NCBI RefSeq assembly: GCF_000003855.2
Contig: NW_003101668.1
Coordinates: 434,001-498,000 of the forward strand
DNA length: 64,000 nt
Origin: Blastomyces gilchristii SLH14081
Lineage: Eukaryota > Ascomycota > Eurotiomycetes > Onygenales > Ajellomycetaceae
Direction of reading: 5' to 3'
In this document: one piece after another, positions 11,582-22,400 of the stretch
Layout of the letters: every line of letters starts with the position of its first letter
Numbering within the stretch: the stretch's first letter is position 1
Program-made: the position numbers and the translations under genes
Notes under the pieces: generated by a model
The model's input: only the letters and a program-made list of their open reading frames with translations
Databases searched by the model: none
Told to the model about the DNA's origin: nothing

Positions 11582-12233
11582 ATGGGCCTCTCCCACATCG
11601 GTTTCTGCGTCCCCGCCGCGCGCTTGGAGGAAGTCATTGCCTTTTATAAGGCTGCCCTGGCACCACTGGGGTATAGGGAGCTCATGCGGCCCGTGCCACA
11701 CGTCGTGGGTTTCGGGGTGTATTATCCAGATTTCTGGATTACTGGAGTGGAAGGTGAAGAAGATGGCTCTGACGCGAGGGTTGAAAACGGGTTGAAACGG
11801 AAACCGACTCACGTTGCGTTTGATGCTAAGAGTATGCCCTTTTTTTTCGTTTATTTCTGTATACCATACACCATAACTAGCTCCCTTGTTGTCCAAAGGC
11901 TATTATTATTCATGCAGCCCATTTTTTTTTATCAATCTAGCCTTCATATTTATCTTTGAGATATGGTCCCCCATCCCATACTCGTAACTAGACTTACACG
12001 CATGCTCAGACCGCACCCTCGTCCACGATTTCCACGCTGCGGCCTTGGCTGCCGGCGGAAAGTGTAACGGCGCACCAGGGCCCCGCCCACAGTATCACAA
12101 ATTATACTACGGCTCTTTCGTGCTGGATCCCGTGGGCAATAACATCGAGGCTGTGTGCATGTGGCCTGCCTGGACGCATTGGCAGTATTGGGTTGGGGCC
12201 GGGGTTTTCAGCAAGAAAGGGAAAGAAGACTGA
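11582..12233 (+). CDS. glyoxalase/VOC-fold protein
   Basis: Exons 11582-11831 and 12010-12233 encode 157 residues. The intron is 178 nt with donor GTATGC and a CAG acceptor; the phase-1 join yields AKNRTLVHDFHAAALAAGG. This is the vicinal-oxygen-chelate fold: MGLSHIGFCVPAARLEEVIAFYKAAL at the start gives the first beta strand with a metal-ligand candidate His5, THVAF gives His77, and DPVGNNIEAVC gives Glu130. The length is typical for a single-domain fungal member with two half-modules. Such proteins include lactoylglutathione lyases, dioxygenases and bleomycin-resistance-like proteins; the substrate cannot be told from sequence. The residues Trp138, Trp141 and Trp144 near the C terminus are typical of the fungal subgroup annotated only as glyoxalase family. 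It stands alone, 1.7 kb from EDC4. Confidence 0.85.
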
Positions 12234-13039
12234 ATGGAGGACGAAGCGGGGGTTTTGGGTAAGGATATCATATGAATATGCAAGGGGTGTGCTCCCTGGA
12301 TTCCACTATTTCGTGCGCAGTTTTACTGAAGGGACAGAGCAGCGCGGAAGGGGAATGACAGGTCGTTGAATGTGCTATTGATCCAGATAAGGAAATGTGT
12401 TCGTTTCATTATTGGGATAAATATCCGTGGCAGAGGGTAGAGACCCTGAATATGGAGGGGAATTGATTGATTGACTGGCGACTATTTCTTAAATCCTGCA
12501 GACTGTACAATGTATCGAACCTCTTGAGGAATCGGAGGTAAAAGCCCGTTTCAAATAAATTGACGAATGTATGATTTTAACCATCTCGCTCCGCGTTCAC
12601 CACCCCTTCCTTCATCCAGCTGTACCGGTCCGAACGGAAGAGAAAATTATCTCCATCTCTTGGATATTCACATCGCCGACCAGGACTTTGAATGATCGCG
12701 TGCATGAGGAGGAGTTAAAACTGTCCCTCACCGCCACCCCAACATACCCAACGCGTATTGGAGTGATTGTTCGCTTATGCGCTCTCCAGTAATATTTCGC
12801 AGTGCTTCAGGGAGTTCCGTGCAGCCTCAATATTCGGGATGAAGGCATATTTGGGCTTGTCGTACGCAAGGGCTCGGGTTAACAATATCATGTAGGTGGG
12901 CTGAGGGCAATTACATTTTCTGGACAACCCTTAGTCCCCTGCAAGGAAAGGAATATAACACAGCCCAAGAGGAAACTGAGCAAATATCGACCTCCCTACC
13001 TTGACTGGGAACTCCTAAGGGACGGGAATAGAACAATGC
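12234..13039. other. intergenic region, no supported gene
   Basis: Follows the VOC-protein stop. A 73-codon frame at 12571-12792 shows no domain and no codon or splice support. I see nothing else in it. Base composition is still balanced here, unlike the sequence beyond 13.3 kb. Confidence 0.5.
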
Positions 13040-13222
13040 TTAGATGTCCAAAGCCACAGCCAATTGCTTTTTATTCATAAACGCATTCAAAGTACGATAT
13101 GAGATATCGGCTTGCGGAATCACTCTGGCCACATAAAACTTCACTATTGGCGGTATGCTGGGTTGGCTTCGAGGAAGAGAAATTGGTCCTTTTGCCGCAT
13201 CAGAAGGTCCTTGGCTAGCCAT
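13040..13222 (-). CDS. possible small protein at the edge of the gene-rich segment
   Basis: A 60-residue open frame starting MASQGPSDAAKGPISLP and ending NKKQLAVALDI. It has ordinary composition, no RIP-type stops and a Pro/Ser-rich start followed by a possible helix, but I recognise no family and see no intron. It may equally be an exon, a relic, or chance. It is the last non-repetitive frame before the AT-rich block. Confidence 0.25.
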   Translation of the reverse strand: MASQGPSDAAKGPISLPRSQPSIPPIVKFYVARVIPQADISYRTLNAFMNKKQLAVALDI

Positions 13223-13417
13223 ACAGTTAATTACGCAGGTATGCCCTGGTGTTTTCGTTAGTGCCGCCCTAATATTTTAGTGGCATTCTAACGTTCATTC
13301 TGGGGTGCCGCGTCTCTAAATATCCTCATATAATATAAGAAGCAAGCTTCTCATTCATTATTCTTATTCCATACATACGCGATTCCTATACTCATTATTA
13401 TCATTCTCTGATTCAAT

Positions 13418-14017
13418 ATGGACTTATTTACTATTGCACCTCCACCATCAGAACCTCCTGAACCTCCTGCTACTCCTCCAAAATGATTGACCCGCAATCA
13501 ATGTCGAGATATCCTTCTTCTTCGCGGACTGGATTGAACCTATCAAAAGATCTCTGATCATCTTGAGATTACTTATCATGGAGTTCAATACATCTGTGAA
13601 AATGAAATCTAATCTATTCTCCTTCTAGACCTTCTATCGCGAACATATAGTCCCTCTTATTCATGGTTGAATACAAATGAATCCTGGATTGAAATTAATG
13701 CAAGATGGAGCTCCAGGGCATGCTGCAGCAGAGACTTCTCAAGATCTTCAAGAATGTGAAATCACCTCTATAGATTGGCCGTCATATTCACCAGATTTGA
13801 ACTCAATTGAATCTGTATGGAATCTTATGAAGCAGTGAATCACTGAATACAAGAGAATTATAAAGATGAGGAGAATCTTTCTTATAATACACTTCAACAA
13901 GTGATTAGAGCTGCCTGGGATGCTATAACAGAGAAGCAATTACAAGAACTTATAGCAGAGATGCCAGCTCACTGTCAGACTGTTATACAGACAGGTGATA
14001 ACTATACTAGATATTAA
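13418..14017 (+). pseudogene. internally deleted Tc1/mariner-type transposase relic
   Basis: The frame starts at ATG 13418 (MDLFTIAPPPSEPPEPP) and shows the N-terminal helix-turn-helix region of fungal Tc1-like transposases (TRNQCRDILLLRGLD, then HLEITYHGVQYICENE after a frame change). The next recognisable part is already close to the end of the catalytic domain: EHIVPLIHG, MQDGAPGHAA and DWPSYSPDLNSIESVWNLMK, the last holding the third acidic residue of the DDE/D triad. A tail frame (VIRAAWDAITEKQLQELI) ends at TAA 14017 after one more frameshift. The middle, including the first catalytic Asp, is missing. In-frame TGA codons replace expected TGG, as RIP would do. I could not fix its terminal inverted repeats. 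Confidence 0.8.
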
Positions 14018-14275
14018 TATGATTCTACATTGATTCTACGTATTAGAGGAATTCTGCAAGCATCTTTCACAGTAATGATCTTTCTTATATAATTTAACAT
14101 CATGTAAATTAACATTCAGTGATGTTTTTAATTAACATCACTATCACACAGGTGAATCTGTATATGCAATGTTTCTGCATGAATTCATACATAGTATACA
14201 CATGTAATTAGTGTCATATAGCCTTTCTTATTCAGTTAGTTATAATAATTGATACTTCATCATCTACTACAGAGT
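14018..14275. other. AT-rich spacer between Tc1 relic and hAT fragment
   Basis: No gene. It contains a small hairpin-forming palindrome near 14119-14141 (GTGATGTT...AACATCAC, 8-bp arms, 7-nt loop), which may belong to the 3' end of the Tc1-type element. Function unknown. Confidence 0.4.
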
Positions 14276-15281
14276 TAGACTGGCTGCTGAGATTATAAAT
14301 TTCATATTTAATTTCATTTAATCTGATCTCATACATTTCTTGACATGAGTCTCATCAGAATCAAGTCTTAAAAAAATCTGAAAATGAATCATTTCTGAGA
14401 GAAATGATGTGAAAAATGATCAGATTTAATTCAAAAACAGTGAAATAAGAGTAATTTCTCAGAATAAACTGTAAAAGATAATCATTCTTTCAAAATCAGA
14501 ATAAAACTAAGACTGAAGATTAAATTCAGTCTTATTCAGTTTATTTAGTGATTGCTTATATAATCAGAATTTAATAATGATTATTAATAATACTTATAAA
14601 ATAACTAAATACATTCTTGTATAAGTTTATTCTTTACTTTCTTATAAAAACTACACTTCTCTGATATACTGTAATCAGAGATATTAAACTGTCTGATAAT
14701 TTCATATTTTATAATTATAAGTTTCTTGATTATTTCTTCTTATAATTGTTTTCAGTGATAGTGATAAATATCTCAGTTTGAGTTAAACTTTTACTTCATT
14801 CTTATCTCTATTAATGAAATTGTTAAAATATCATGTATTATCAGTGTAATAGTTAAATATGTACTCTTAATAATTTTCTATAACTCTAGAATTGATTTGA
14901 TATGTAAATTTATTAAATTATCTTAAAGATAGTAGTTAAATTCAGTTTTATAAGTATATAGTTTTATCTGATTTTCAGTTGTAATTAATATATATAAGTT
15001 CTGTTTCAAAGTTAGTATTATAGTTCTATGTAATACAAAGTATTATCAAAGATTATTACTTACTAAAGAATTATATTTCACTGTCTTCATATCTCTAACA
15101 TTTACTCATTCAAATCTCTGATAGTTGATATTATAGTAGTCTCAGGTTAATTTAATATATGAGTCTTATTTCTTCTCTATTCAATCTTAAGAAGTGTAGA
15201 TATTAACTCAATGAAAGTAATCTAGTAGAGCTGCTATAGTATAGTACTCTGTAAAAGATTGTTTAGTTTTGCTGTAGTGTG
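14276..15281 (-). mobile_element. truncated 3' fragment of the hAT element, inverted
   Basis: This roughly 1.0-kb segment is the reverse complement of about 24.6-25.6 kb, the C-terminal part of the hAT transposase plus the 3' end. Its left end is the family terminus TAGACTGGCTGCTGAG. The match stops at CTGCTATAGTATAGTACTC...GCTGTAGT near 15281, where the transposase dimerisation region begins in the full copy. Both copies carry many C/T and G/A differences. It has no matching second terminus, so it is a 5'-truncated relic and not part of a larger element. Confidence 0.75.
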
Positions 15282-15482
15282 ATTCAAAGGTTGCTTAAGT
15301 CAGTATACGATTACAGGTATACACCGGCTTCTTATATACATTATCTAAATTAATTAGTGGCTGCTAGAGCCTCTTTACATTCATAAGCATGTTCAGAAGT
15401 GTGTTCAGAAGCAGCTGTGTTATTATTCAGCAGTTATATATTCTTCTGAATCACATTCTCTCTCATCAGATTCAGTCACGCT

Positions 15483-15988
15483 TAGACTGACTGCTGAGAT
15501 CATGAATTTCACATTTAATCTCATTTGATCTGATCTCATACATTTCTTGATATGAATCCCGCTGAGACTAGTCATTAAAAAAACATACAAAGTAACTATA
15601 TATAAGATCTTAAAATGAAATTATGACTTGAAAAAAATGAGAAAGTGATCTCATTTAATCTTATTTAGTCTTATTCTTAGTATAAAGTTACTATTTTTAG
15701 ACATTTTAAGGTTTTTTTTAGACTATTTTTAATTTTTTAAAAAGTAACACTTTTTGATAATACTCAAATGAGATTTAAAGTTATTTAAAGCAATAAAAAT
15801 AATTTAAATTGAGAAGTGAAAATCATGATCTTATTTGAAAAATGTGATAAGAGTAGACAGTAAGTCTCACTGAGACAGTATGAGACTACTATCTAATATT
15901 AAAACTGTGTAATGAGATTAATTAAATTGATAATAAGACTATTAAAAAATCTGGTTCTGATTTCAGACACAGTCACACAGTCAGTCTA
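15483..15988 (-). mobile_element. 506-bp hAT-type MITE, copy A
   Basis: Bounded by TAGACTGACTG at the left and CAGTCAGTCTA at the right and flanked by an exact 8-bp target-site duplication GTCACGCT (15475-15482 and 15989-15996), the size made by hAT transposases. No coding capacity. Orientation is set relative to copies that begin TAGACTGACCGTGTGACC. Transitions typical of RIP separate it from the other copies. Confidence 0.9.
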
Positions 15989-15996
15989 GTCACGCT

Positions 15997-17410
15997 TATA
16001 TAATCATAATGTATATTCTAGCTTCATGCAGATTAACGCGCTACTAGTATTTATAATAGTGTAGTCTATCTCTGATTCAGCTAGTGTTCTGTATACACTC
16101 TCATAAAGAAACTTTCACTATATTATATTACTTATTTACTAACTTTTCTCATTCTTCAATCATCTTCTTCATTATCATCATTATTAAACATTATTATTTT
16201 ATTCAAGATTTCTGCTTCTTCTTCTATTCAATACTCTCTATCTGTTATTTATCTATTATATTATACATGTTTCTGATGATGATCTCTCATTTTTACAATA
16301 AGTGATCTTATAGTACTTATATTAGATAGTTCATTAGCAGTAAGTGTAATATGTTATAAAATATAACTAGAACTTGTTTATCTTCTAATAATTACTAGAA
16401 TATACTATTATAAATAGCATATCTTCTTTATCTTTTTATACATCTTTAACTCTCTTTTCTTCAGCAGATATCTGATCATGTTTTTCTAATCATGTTTTCT
16501 GATCATTTTGCATAGCTGCAGATACTAATATATTTATTTTAATTTATATAGAATCTTCACATGTTAACAGATCTGTATTTATCAATGATTATAATCTCAA
16601 TATTGACTCATTATTCAAGAACTTAGAGAACATGATAATGAAGAAATTACTTATATTATGTATAACTAGATCTTTTATATCTCTTTCTATCTTCTCTGTT
16701 TCTTTCTCTGCTACTCTCTCTTAATCTTCTACATCTATCTCTGTATCTGATTCTCTTACTTCTGCTATCTCTGTTTCTGTAACTCTCACTTCTGCTACTT
16801 CTACTCTCTCTGATTCTATCATCTCTGCTTTTATTATCACCTCTTTCTCTTTCAAGAAGATATTGTATAGACTTAATAAATTATATTTCTCAGTGTATAC
16901 ACTTTCACTCTTCTTACTAATCTCTAGAATGATTTATTGTATAAAGACTGTATATAACATAACTATCTGAAGCTTGATTACAGACACTGATTATTACATT
17001 TATTTTAAATATTTATAATGAGATAATCATTTATTTATATCAGAGAATCACCTCTTCTCTCAATAGTATTAAGATTGTAAGTCTTTCTTTTTTCATCTTC
17101 TCTTTCTGATACTGATTTTTCTGTTCCTAGAGAAAATTATTATAGGTTTTATTATACACAAAGTCATGATATTCACAGATATCAAGAAACTTTTTACAAC
17201 TGTAAAGTTCAATATTATGAGAATATTCACTCTAATGAATTTCTTCAGAATAATAGATCTGTATCAGTCTATTCTCTAGTGTCTGTTATCTAACTTCATA
17301 ATGCAGGCAAAAGATATCTGTGTTTTCAGAAACAGAAACATGAATGTCATACTCTTTTACATCTGTGAGTGTGAGACTCATATATCTTATCTGAAATATT
17401 GTCATGAGAA
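15997..17410. other. AT-rich unassigned sequence, target of LINE copy 1
   Basis: Pyrimidine-rich low-complexity DNA (about 16640-16860, TCT-type runs) and degenerate frames. A plus-strand stretch at about 17120-17400 can be read with dispersed Cys and His residues (for example CFQKQKHECH) but stops interrupt it and I recognise no family. It continues on the other side of the LINE, beyond 30509. Confidence 0.4.
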
Positions 17411-17455
17411 TAAGTCATTTGCACAACACGCCAGTCAACCAACAACCGCTTCACC

Positions 17456-17587
17456 ATGAACTCGCTCGATTTTTCAAATAAGAACCCGCCGATAGATCCA
17501 TCGAAAAGCCCTCAATCATACGAGCATTTTGACCCCATCGCCGACTGCATACCCCGTGTGGTGATGGAGTTATCCAATCAAATGTGA
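17456..17587 (+). other. conserved 43-codon frame in the LINE 5' region
   Basis: Begins MNSLDFSNKNPPIDPSKSPQ and ends at TGA 17585-17587. The same frame, with the same stop, is present in copy 2 (63049-62918) with only a few substitutions. The segment is richer in C and CpG than the rest of the LINE. It may be the 5' end of ORF1, an upstream ORF, or part of a captured host sequence; I recognise no family. Confidence 0.4.
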
Positions 17588-17789
17588 ACCAGATGTTGTT
17601 TGAAACTCCTGTGTGGGATTATCCCTCATTCTCCCCTACCACACCACAACCCCGGGCCAAATTGCCATACAAATTGTAAGGTGAAGAGATCTAGCCATAT
17701 ACATCAATCTTCTTGATTTTGGAAGATCTCTGATCTGTAATTGTGAAGATATCTGAGAAGTGATCTTCATGAAAACCCTGTTCATCTTT

Positions 17790-18065
17790 GATGTTTCAAA
17801 ACATCAATGCCAAGTCTCACCCTCATACCGCCCTTCTCAATCTGGCCCATTCTCAGCAGAAAAATACAAAAAGATATCTCAGTGATAATATCAAGTATAT
17901 AATCAACAGACATTTCTGAAGTGCAATCTCTGCAGTCTGTCTTCAGTGTATTTAGACATTAATACTAAGTCTTACTCTTGTACTATCTCTCTCAATCTGG
18001 CTCATCTCTGACAGAATAATACAAAAAGATATCTTGATAACAGTATTCAATACATAATCACCAGA
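17790..18065 (+). repeat. tandem duplication of about 150 bp in the LINE 5' region
   Basis: Two diverged units contain the common blocks CTCAATCTGGC and ATACAAAAAGATATCT (first about 17820-17885, second about 17985-18035). LINE copy 2 has a single unit at about 62590-62710. Variable-number 5' monomers are known from other LINEs. Confidence 0.55.
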
Positions 18066-18277
18066 TAATAAGTCAACAGAATAAGTCAACAGTATATTAA
18101 TAACTATAAATTCAGTATATCTCAAGATCTGACTGAGTCTTTGATCTCTGCACAGTGAGATATATTAAATCTAGTTTTAATATCTTAATATTCAATAGAT
18201 TCTGTAAGAGATTGAGAACAGCAATATTAGATTTCTATTGAATTTGAGAATTAACTCTATATTAATATAATCATTGA

Positions 18278-18783
18278 TAGACTGACCGTGTGACCGTGTC
18301 TGGGACCAGGACCAGATTTTTTGATAGTTTCATTACCAATTCGACTGATCCCATTACATGGTTTTAACATTAGATAGTAGTTTCATACTGTCTCAGTGAG
18401 ACTTACTGTCTACTCTTGTCACATTTTCCAAATGAGATCATGATTTCCACTTCTCAATTTAAATTATTTTTATTGCTTTAAATGACTTTAAATCTCATTT
18501 GAGTATTACCAAAAAGTGTTACTTTTTAAAAAATTAAAAATAGTCTAAAAAAAACCTTAAAATGTCTAAAAATAGTAACTTTATGCTAAGAATGAGACTA
18601 AATGGAATCAAATGAGATCACTTTCTCATTTTTTTCAAGTCATGGTTTCATTTTAAGATCTGATATATAGTCACTTTACATGTTTTTTTGATAGCCAGTC
18701 CCAGCGGGATTCACGCCAAGAAATGTATGAGATCAGACCAAATGGGACCAAATGTGAAATTCATGATCTCAGCGGCCAGTCTA
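18278..18783 (+). mobile_element. 506-bp hAT-type MITE, copy B, inside LINE copy 1
   Basis: Ends TAGACTGACCGTGTGACC and GCGGCCAGTCTA, flanked by the 8-bp duplication ATCATTGA (18270-18277 and 18784-18791). The homologous place in LINE copy 2 (near 62395-62410) has one uninterrupted ATCATTGA on the complementary strand, so the empty site is visible. No coding capacity. Confidence 0.93.
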
Positions 18784-19231
18784 ATCATTGATAAAGTCTT
18801 CTATTTTAAGATATAAATAATCAGTTTCTCTATATCTCACTAATAATATTTATATTATTATATAGAAACAGACTTATATTCTCTATAATATCAAGACTCT
18901 GAAGAGAGAAAGTCTTAATAGAGAGTATATAATAGTATATATTTTAGCAGTTTCTATCTTATTCTTCTACAGTAGTTAATGTAAAAAAAAAAGATCTTAG
19001 AAATAGTTTTTTACTTCTCTTAAAAAAGTAAGATGTTTTTCTCTGAGTTTTATATAATATTCTTATAAAGAATTAAAAATAGAGATATTTTCTGTTATAA
19101 TTTCATATTCTTTTAAGTAAGAATTACTTTTTCAGTGACTGAAGAGCTTTTATTAATACTTAATTCTTTTTTACACTCTTTATTAACTGATTTGAGTTGC
19201 ACACTTGTTGTGTGTAGACTGACCGTGTGAC

Positions 19232-19737
19232 TAGACTGGCCGCCGAGATCATGAATTTCATGTTTGATCTCATTTGATCTGGTCTCATACATTTCTTGGC
19301 GTGAATCCCGCTGAGACCGGCTATCAAAAAAACATGTAAAGTGACTATATATCAGATCTTAAAATGAAACCATGACTTGAAAAAAATGAGAAAGTGATCT
19401 CATTTAATCTCATTTAGTTTCATTCTTAGCATAAAGTTACTATTTTTAGACATTTTAAGGTTTTTTTTAGACTATTTTTAATTTTTTAAAAAGTAACACT
19501 TTTTGATAACACTTAAATGAGATTTAAAGTCATTTAAAGTAATAAAAATAATTTAAATTGAGAAGTGAAAATCATGGTCTCATTTGAAAAATGTGACAAG
19601 AGTAGACAGTAAGTCTCACTGAGACAGTATGAAACTACTATCTAATGTTAAAACTGTGTAATGAGATCAGTCGAATTGGTAATGAGACTATCAAAAAATC
19701 TGGTCCTGGTCTCAGACACGGTCACACGGTCAGTCTA
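19232..19737 (-). mobile_element. 506-bp hAT-type MITE, copy C, inserted in the hAT 5' end
   Basis: Sits only 17 bp from the left end of the hAT. Its duplication reads CGTGTGAC on the left (19224-19231) and CGTATAAC on the right (19738-19745), that is, the same octamer with two G-to-A changes. It is therefore younger than the hAT insertion, and the site was mutated afterwards. Confidence 0.88.
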
Positions 19738-20091
19738 CGTATAACCGTGTCTGAGACCAGAATCAAACTTTACAGTTGTTATGTTGTCTAAAAGCATTAC
19801 TTCTGGTCATGATTTGTGTTCATTACATTGATCTCAAATCTCATTATTTCAAATATTAAAGGTCTCAGATTCACTTTTCAAATAAAAATCTAGTCTCAGA
19901 TAAAGAATATGTTTGAATTCTTAGTTATATTTTCATTCTGATCTCATTATTAAAAATGATATTAAATGAGATCATGAAATCATTTCTCACTTACATAATA
20001 TTATAACATAGTGCTCATTTGTTGAAAATTCAATAGAGAGTATTATTAAATATCATTACTTTTCTGAATACAGATTATAATTAATATCATT

Positions 20092-20340
20092 TTAATTAAA
20101 AAAAAAATGTAAAATATAAAAAATAATAAAAAAACAAAAAATAAAACAACAAGAAAAAATCACAACAAAAAAAAAAAAAAAAAAGAGAAAGAAAAAAAAA
20201 AGAGAAAGAAAAAAAGAGACAGAAAGAGAAAGAAAAAAAGAGACAGAAAGAGAAAGAAAAAAAGAGACAGAAAGAGAAAGAAAAATAAAAAAAAAAAGAA
20301 AAGAAAAAGAAAAAAACAAAAAACAAAAATAAAAAAAAAT
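20092..20340 (+). repeat. purine-rich low-complexity tract with 24-bp tandem units
   Basis: A-rich tract in the hAT. About 20208-20282 holds roughly three tandem units built from GAGACAGAAAGAGAAAG plus an A run. Long apparent frames on the minus strand here are Phe/Ser/Leu repeats produced by the tract and are not genes. Confidence 0.85.
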
Positions 20341-21436
20341 CAAGATCACAGAGTTATAGTATTCTCAAAATACTCACTTCTCAGAGTCTTTACAATATTC
20401 ATCACTAATCATGTATCTCTCACAGTGAGAGTAACACAGCTGCAATGAGTTATTGTCTTAATATCATCTAATAAATAATCAGTATATATCTATATAAATG
20501 TGAATAATTAGAAAATATACACTTAAAAAGTGTGATCAGGGTGAACTCTGCTATCACTTGAATGATATCAAGAGTAGAACACTGAAATCAATGATTCTCT
20601 TCATTGATTTCACAGACAAGGTATGTGAAGATGATCTTGAGAAATATAAGATTCTCTGACTTCTGGTAGAAACAGATCTCATGAAGAGACTCTATTTTCA
20701 TCATATCAGAGACTGAGTGTTATTAAAAAGCATTACTTCAATGTATATGTACTTACTGTGACAATTCATTCTCTGCATATATGACTGAGAGTTGTGGCTT
20801 TCTCACACTGCACAGCTCTCTCTGAGATGCTGCTGTCAGTTTGCAACTCACACAGTCTCTCAGTTCAGCACATGCTGCACATATACAGTTCTGCATGCTG
20901 AGGCTGTGTTGGCTATTATAGCCTGGCATAATACTCACTTTTCACAGGCCATGTTTCATTTGATTGAGAGAAGAGAGGACATGACTGCTGTTTTATTTAA
21001 GAGAAGATAAGTAATTGAATCTGTAGAAGATAATTTAATTTCTTCTGTATTTGAAATTTGATTAGTCTATACTCTTCAATTTGAGAATTTCTGAGAGTGT
21101 TTTAATAGTTTTCATATCAGCTTGAAATTAGTGATTGATTGAAGAAGAGAAAAGAGAGAAGAAAGAAATGAGAATAACTTATCTTTATAATATGAAAATA
21201 GAGAATTGCTGCAATCATTTATTCTAGCAACAAAGATCTGTTTTCTGCATGTATCTCTGATACAGATTATATGATAACTGTATACAAAGAATATTAACAG
21301 TGCATGTATTGAATGAAGATGATGTTGCTATACAACACTGTAGCTGTTTCTGTACATTGCTGAAAGCTATTAATATTTTCTTTAAGTCTCTTTATATTTG
21401 ATAAGTCAGTAATATATTTCAATACACTTCTTCTTT

Positions 21437-21461
21437 CATCATCATCATCATCATTATTATC

Positions 21462-21492
<31 letters not shown>

Positions 21493-21534
21493 CCATCATT
21501 ACTATTATTATTATCATTATTATCATATCATTTC
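21437..21534 (+). repeat. imperfect ATT/ATC microsatellite
   Basis: A run of CAT, TAT and ATC triplets with interruptions, located just before the upstream frame of the hAT element. Confidence 0.8.
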
Positions 21535-21584
21535 TGACTGTCTCTTCTACCTTCATCTCTCTTTAACACTTACTGAAATCAATC

Positions 21585-22400
21585 ATGTCATCTCTCTTTA
21601 AATATTCTGCGGTCCTGCGGATCACCAAGGCGCGTGAGCATTATCACAGATTGAAGAAAGAGAAGAAGAAGGTGTTTAAGTGAGAGAAGACAGATTATAA
21701 GATATATTATAATATCTTGAAGAGACTCTGTAAGAGAGTAGAATAATAACAATTTTAAGTAACACTTCTGATAGATTTAGACTGAACTAAGTATAGAAAT
21801 AATACAGATAGCACTGCTTGTAAGAGATTGAAGAAGAAGATAGTAAAGAGTCTTATACAGTAGTGATAAGACTAGAAGAAGTTCTGAGAATAATTTAAGA
21901 TCAAGATGAAGAGAGAGAGAGAGAAGAAGAGTATTACTATAAATAAGTAACAGCAGAAGAAGATTGAGAGAGTGTTAAAGCAGAAGATAAAGAAGTTAAA
22001 ACTGATAAGTTTTTTATTTATTAAGAGATAATGATTTTTAATAACACTTCTATTCTCTAATTGATTAGCAGGAGCTGACAGAGAAGAAGAGAATTGAGGC
22101 CTTGTTCAGGTCTTAAATACACTTCATAATTCAGAACATTGAGAAGGCAGCCCTGCTCTCTGAGCATGTCAATCTGCTTATTACTGAGGTGGAACCTGAG
22201 ACAGTAGACCAGGAAATGCAGGATTTTGAAGTGCAGATTGACCTGGCTGAGAGAAAGCAGTGAGAACTCTTCTCTGAAAAGGCAGTGAAGAGAGATTTTG
22301 AGATGATTATCATCTCAGATAAGAAGAAGAAGAAGAAGAAGAAGAAGAATGAGAAGTGAATTGTAAAGAATAATAAGAAGAATGAGAAAGAGAAGAAGTA
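21585..22400 (+). pseudogene. upstream coiled-coil frame carried by the hAT element
   Basis: A frame beginning MSSLFKYSAVLRITKAREHYHRLKKEKKK at ATG 21585 is followed by Lys/Glu/Arg-rich segments and, after an intron-like stretch, by ELTEKKRIEALF, QNIEKAALLSEHVNLLITEVEPETVDQEMQDFEVQIDLAERKQ and a poly-Lys tail ending at about 22400. TGA codons stand where Trp is expected. The 21605-21650 part still has CpGs and a higher C content than its surroundings. It may be a separate accessory ORF of the transposon or the 5' exons of the transposase gene. No known domain recognised beyond likely coiled coil. Confidence 0.5.

Noticed and set aside
14119..14141. Palindrome as a replication or transposon terminus
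   Set aside because: Only 8-bp arms in AT-rich DNA, no duplication and no second copy found; could be chance.
20092..20349. Open frames of 76-85 codons rich in Phe and Ser on the minus strand
   Set aside because: They are direct translations of an A/G-rich tandem repeat and have no other coding feature.
21437..21534. Possible CRISPR-like repeat array
   Set aside because: It is a simple ATT/ATC microsatellite without spacers; CRISPR is not expected in a fungal genome.
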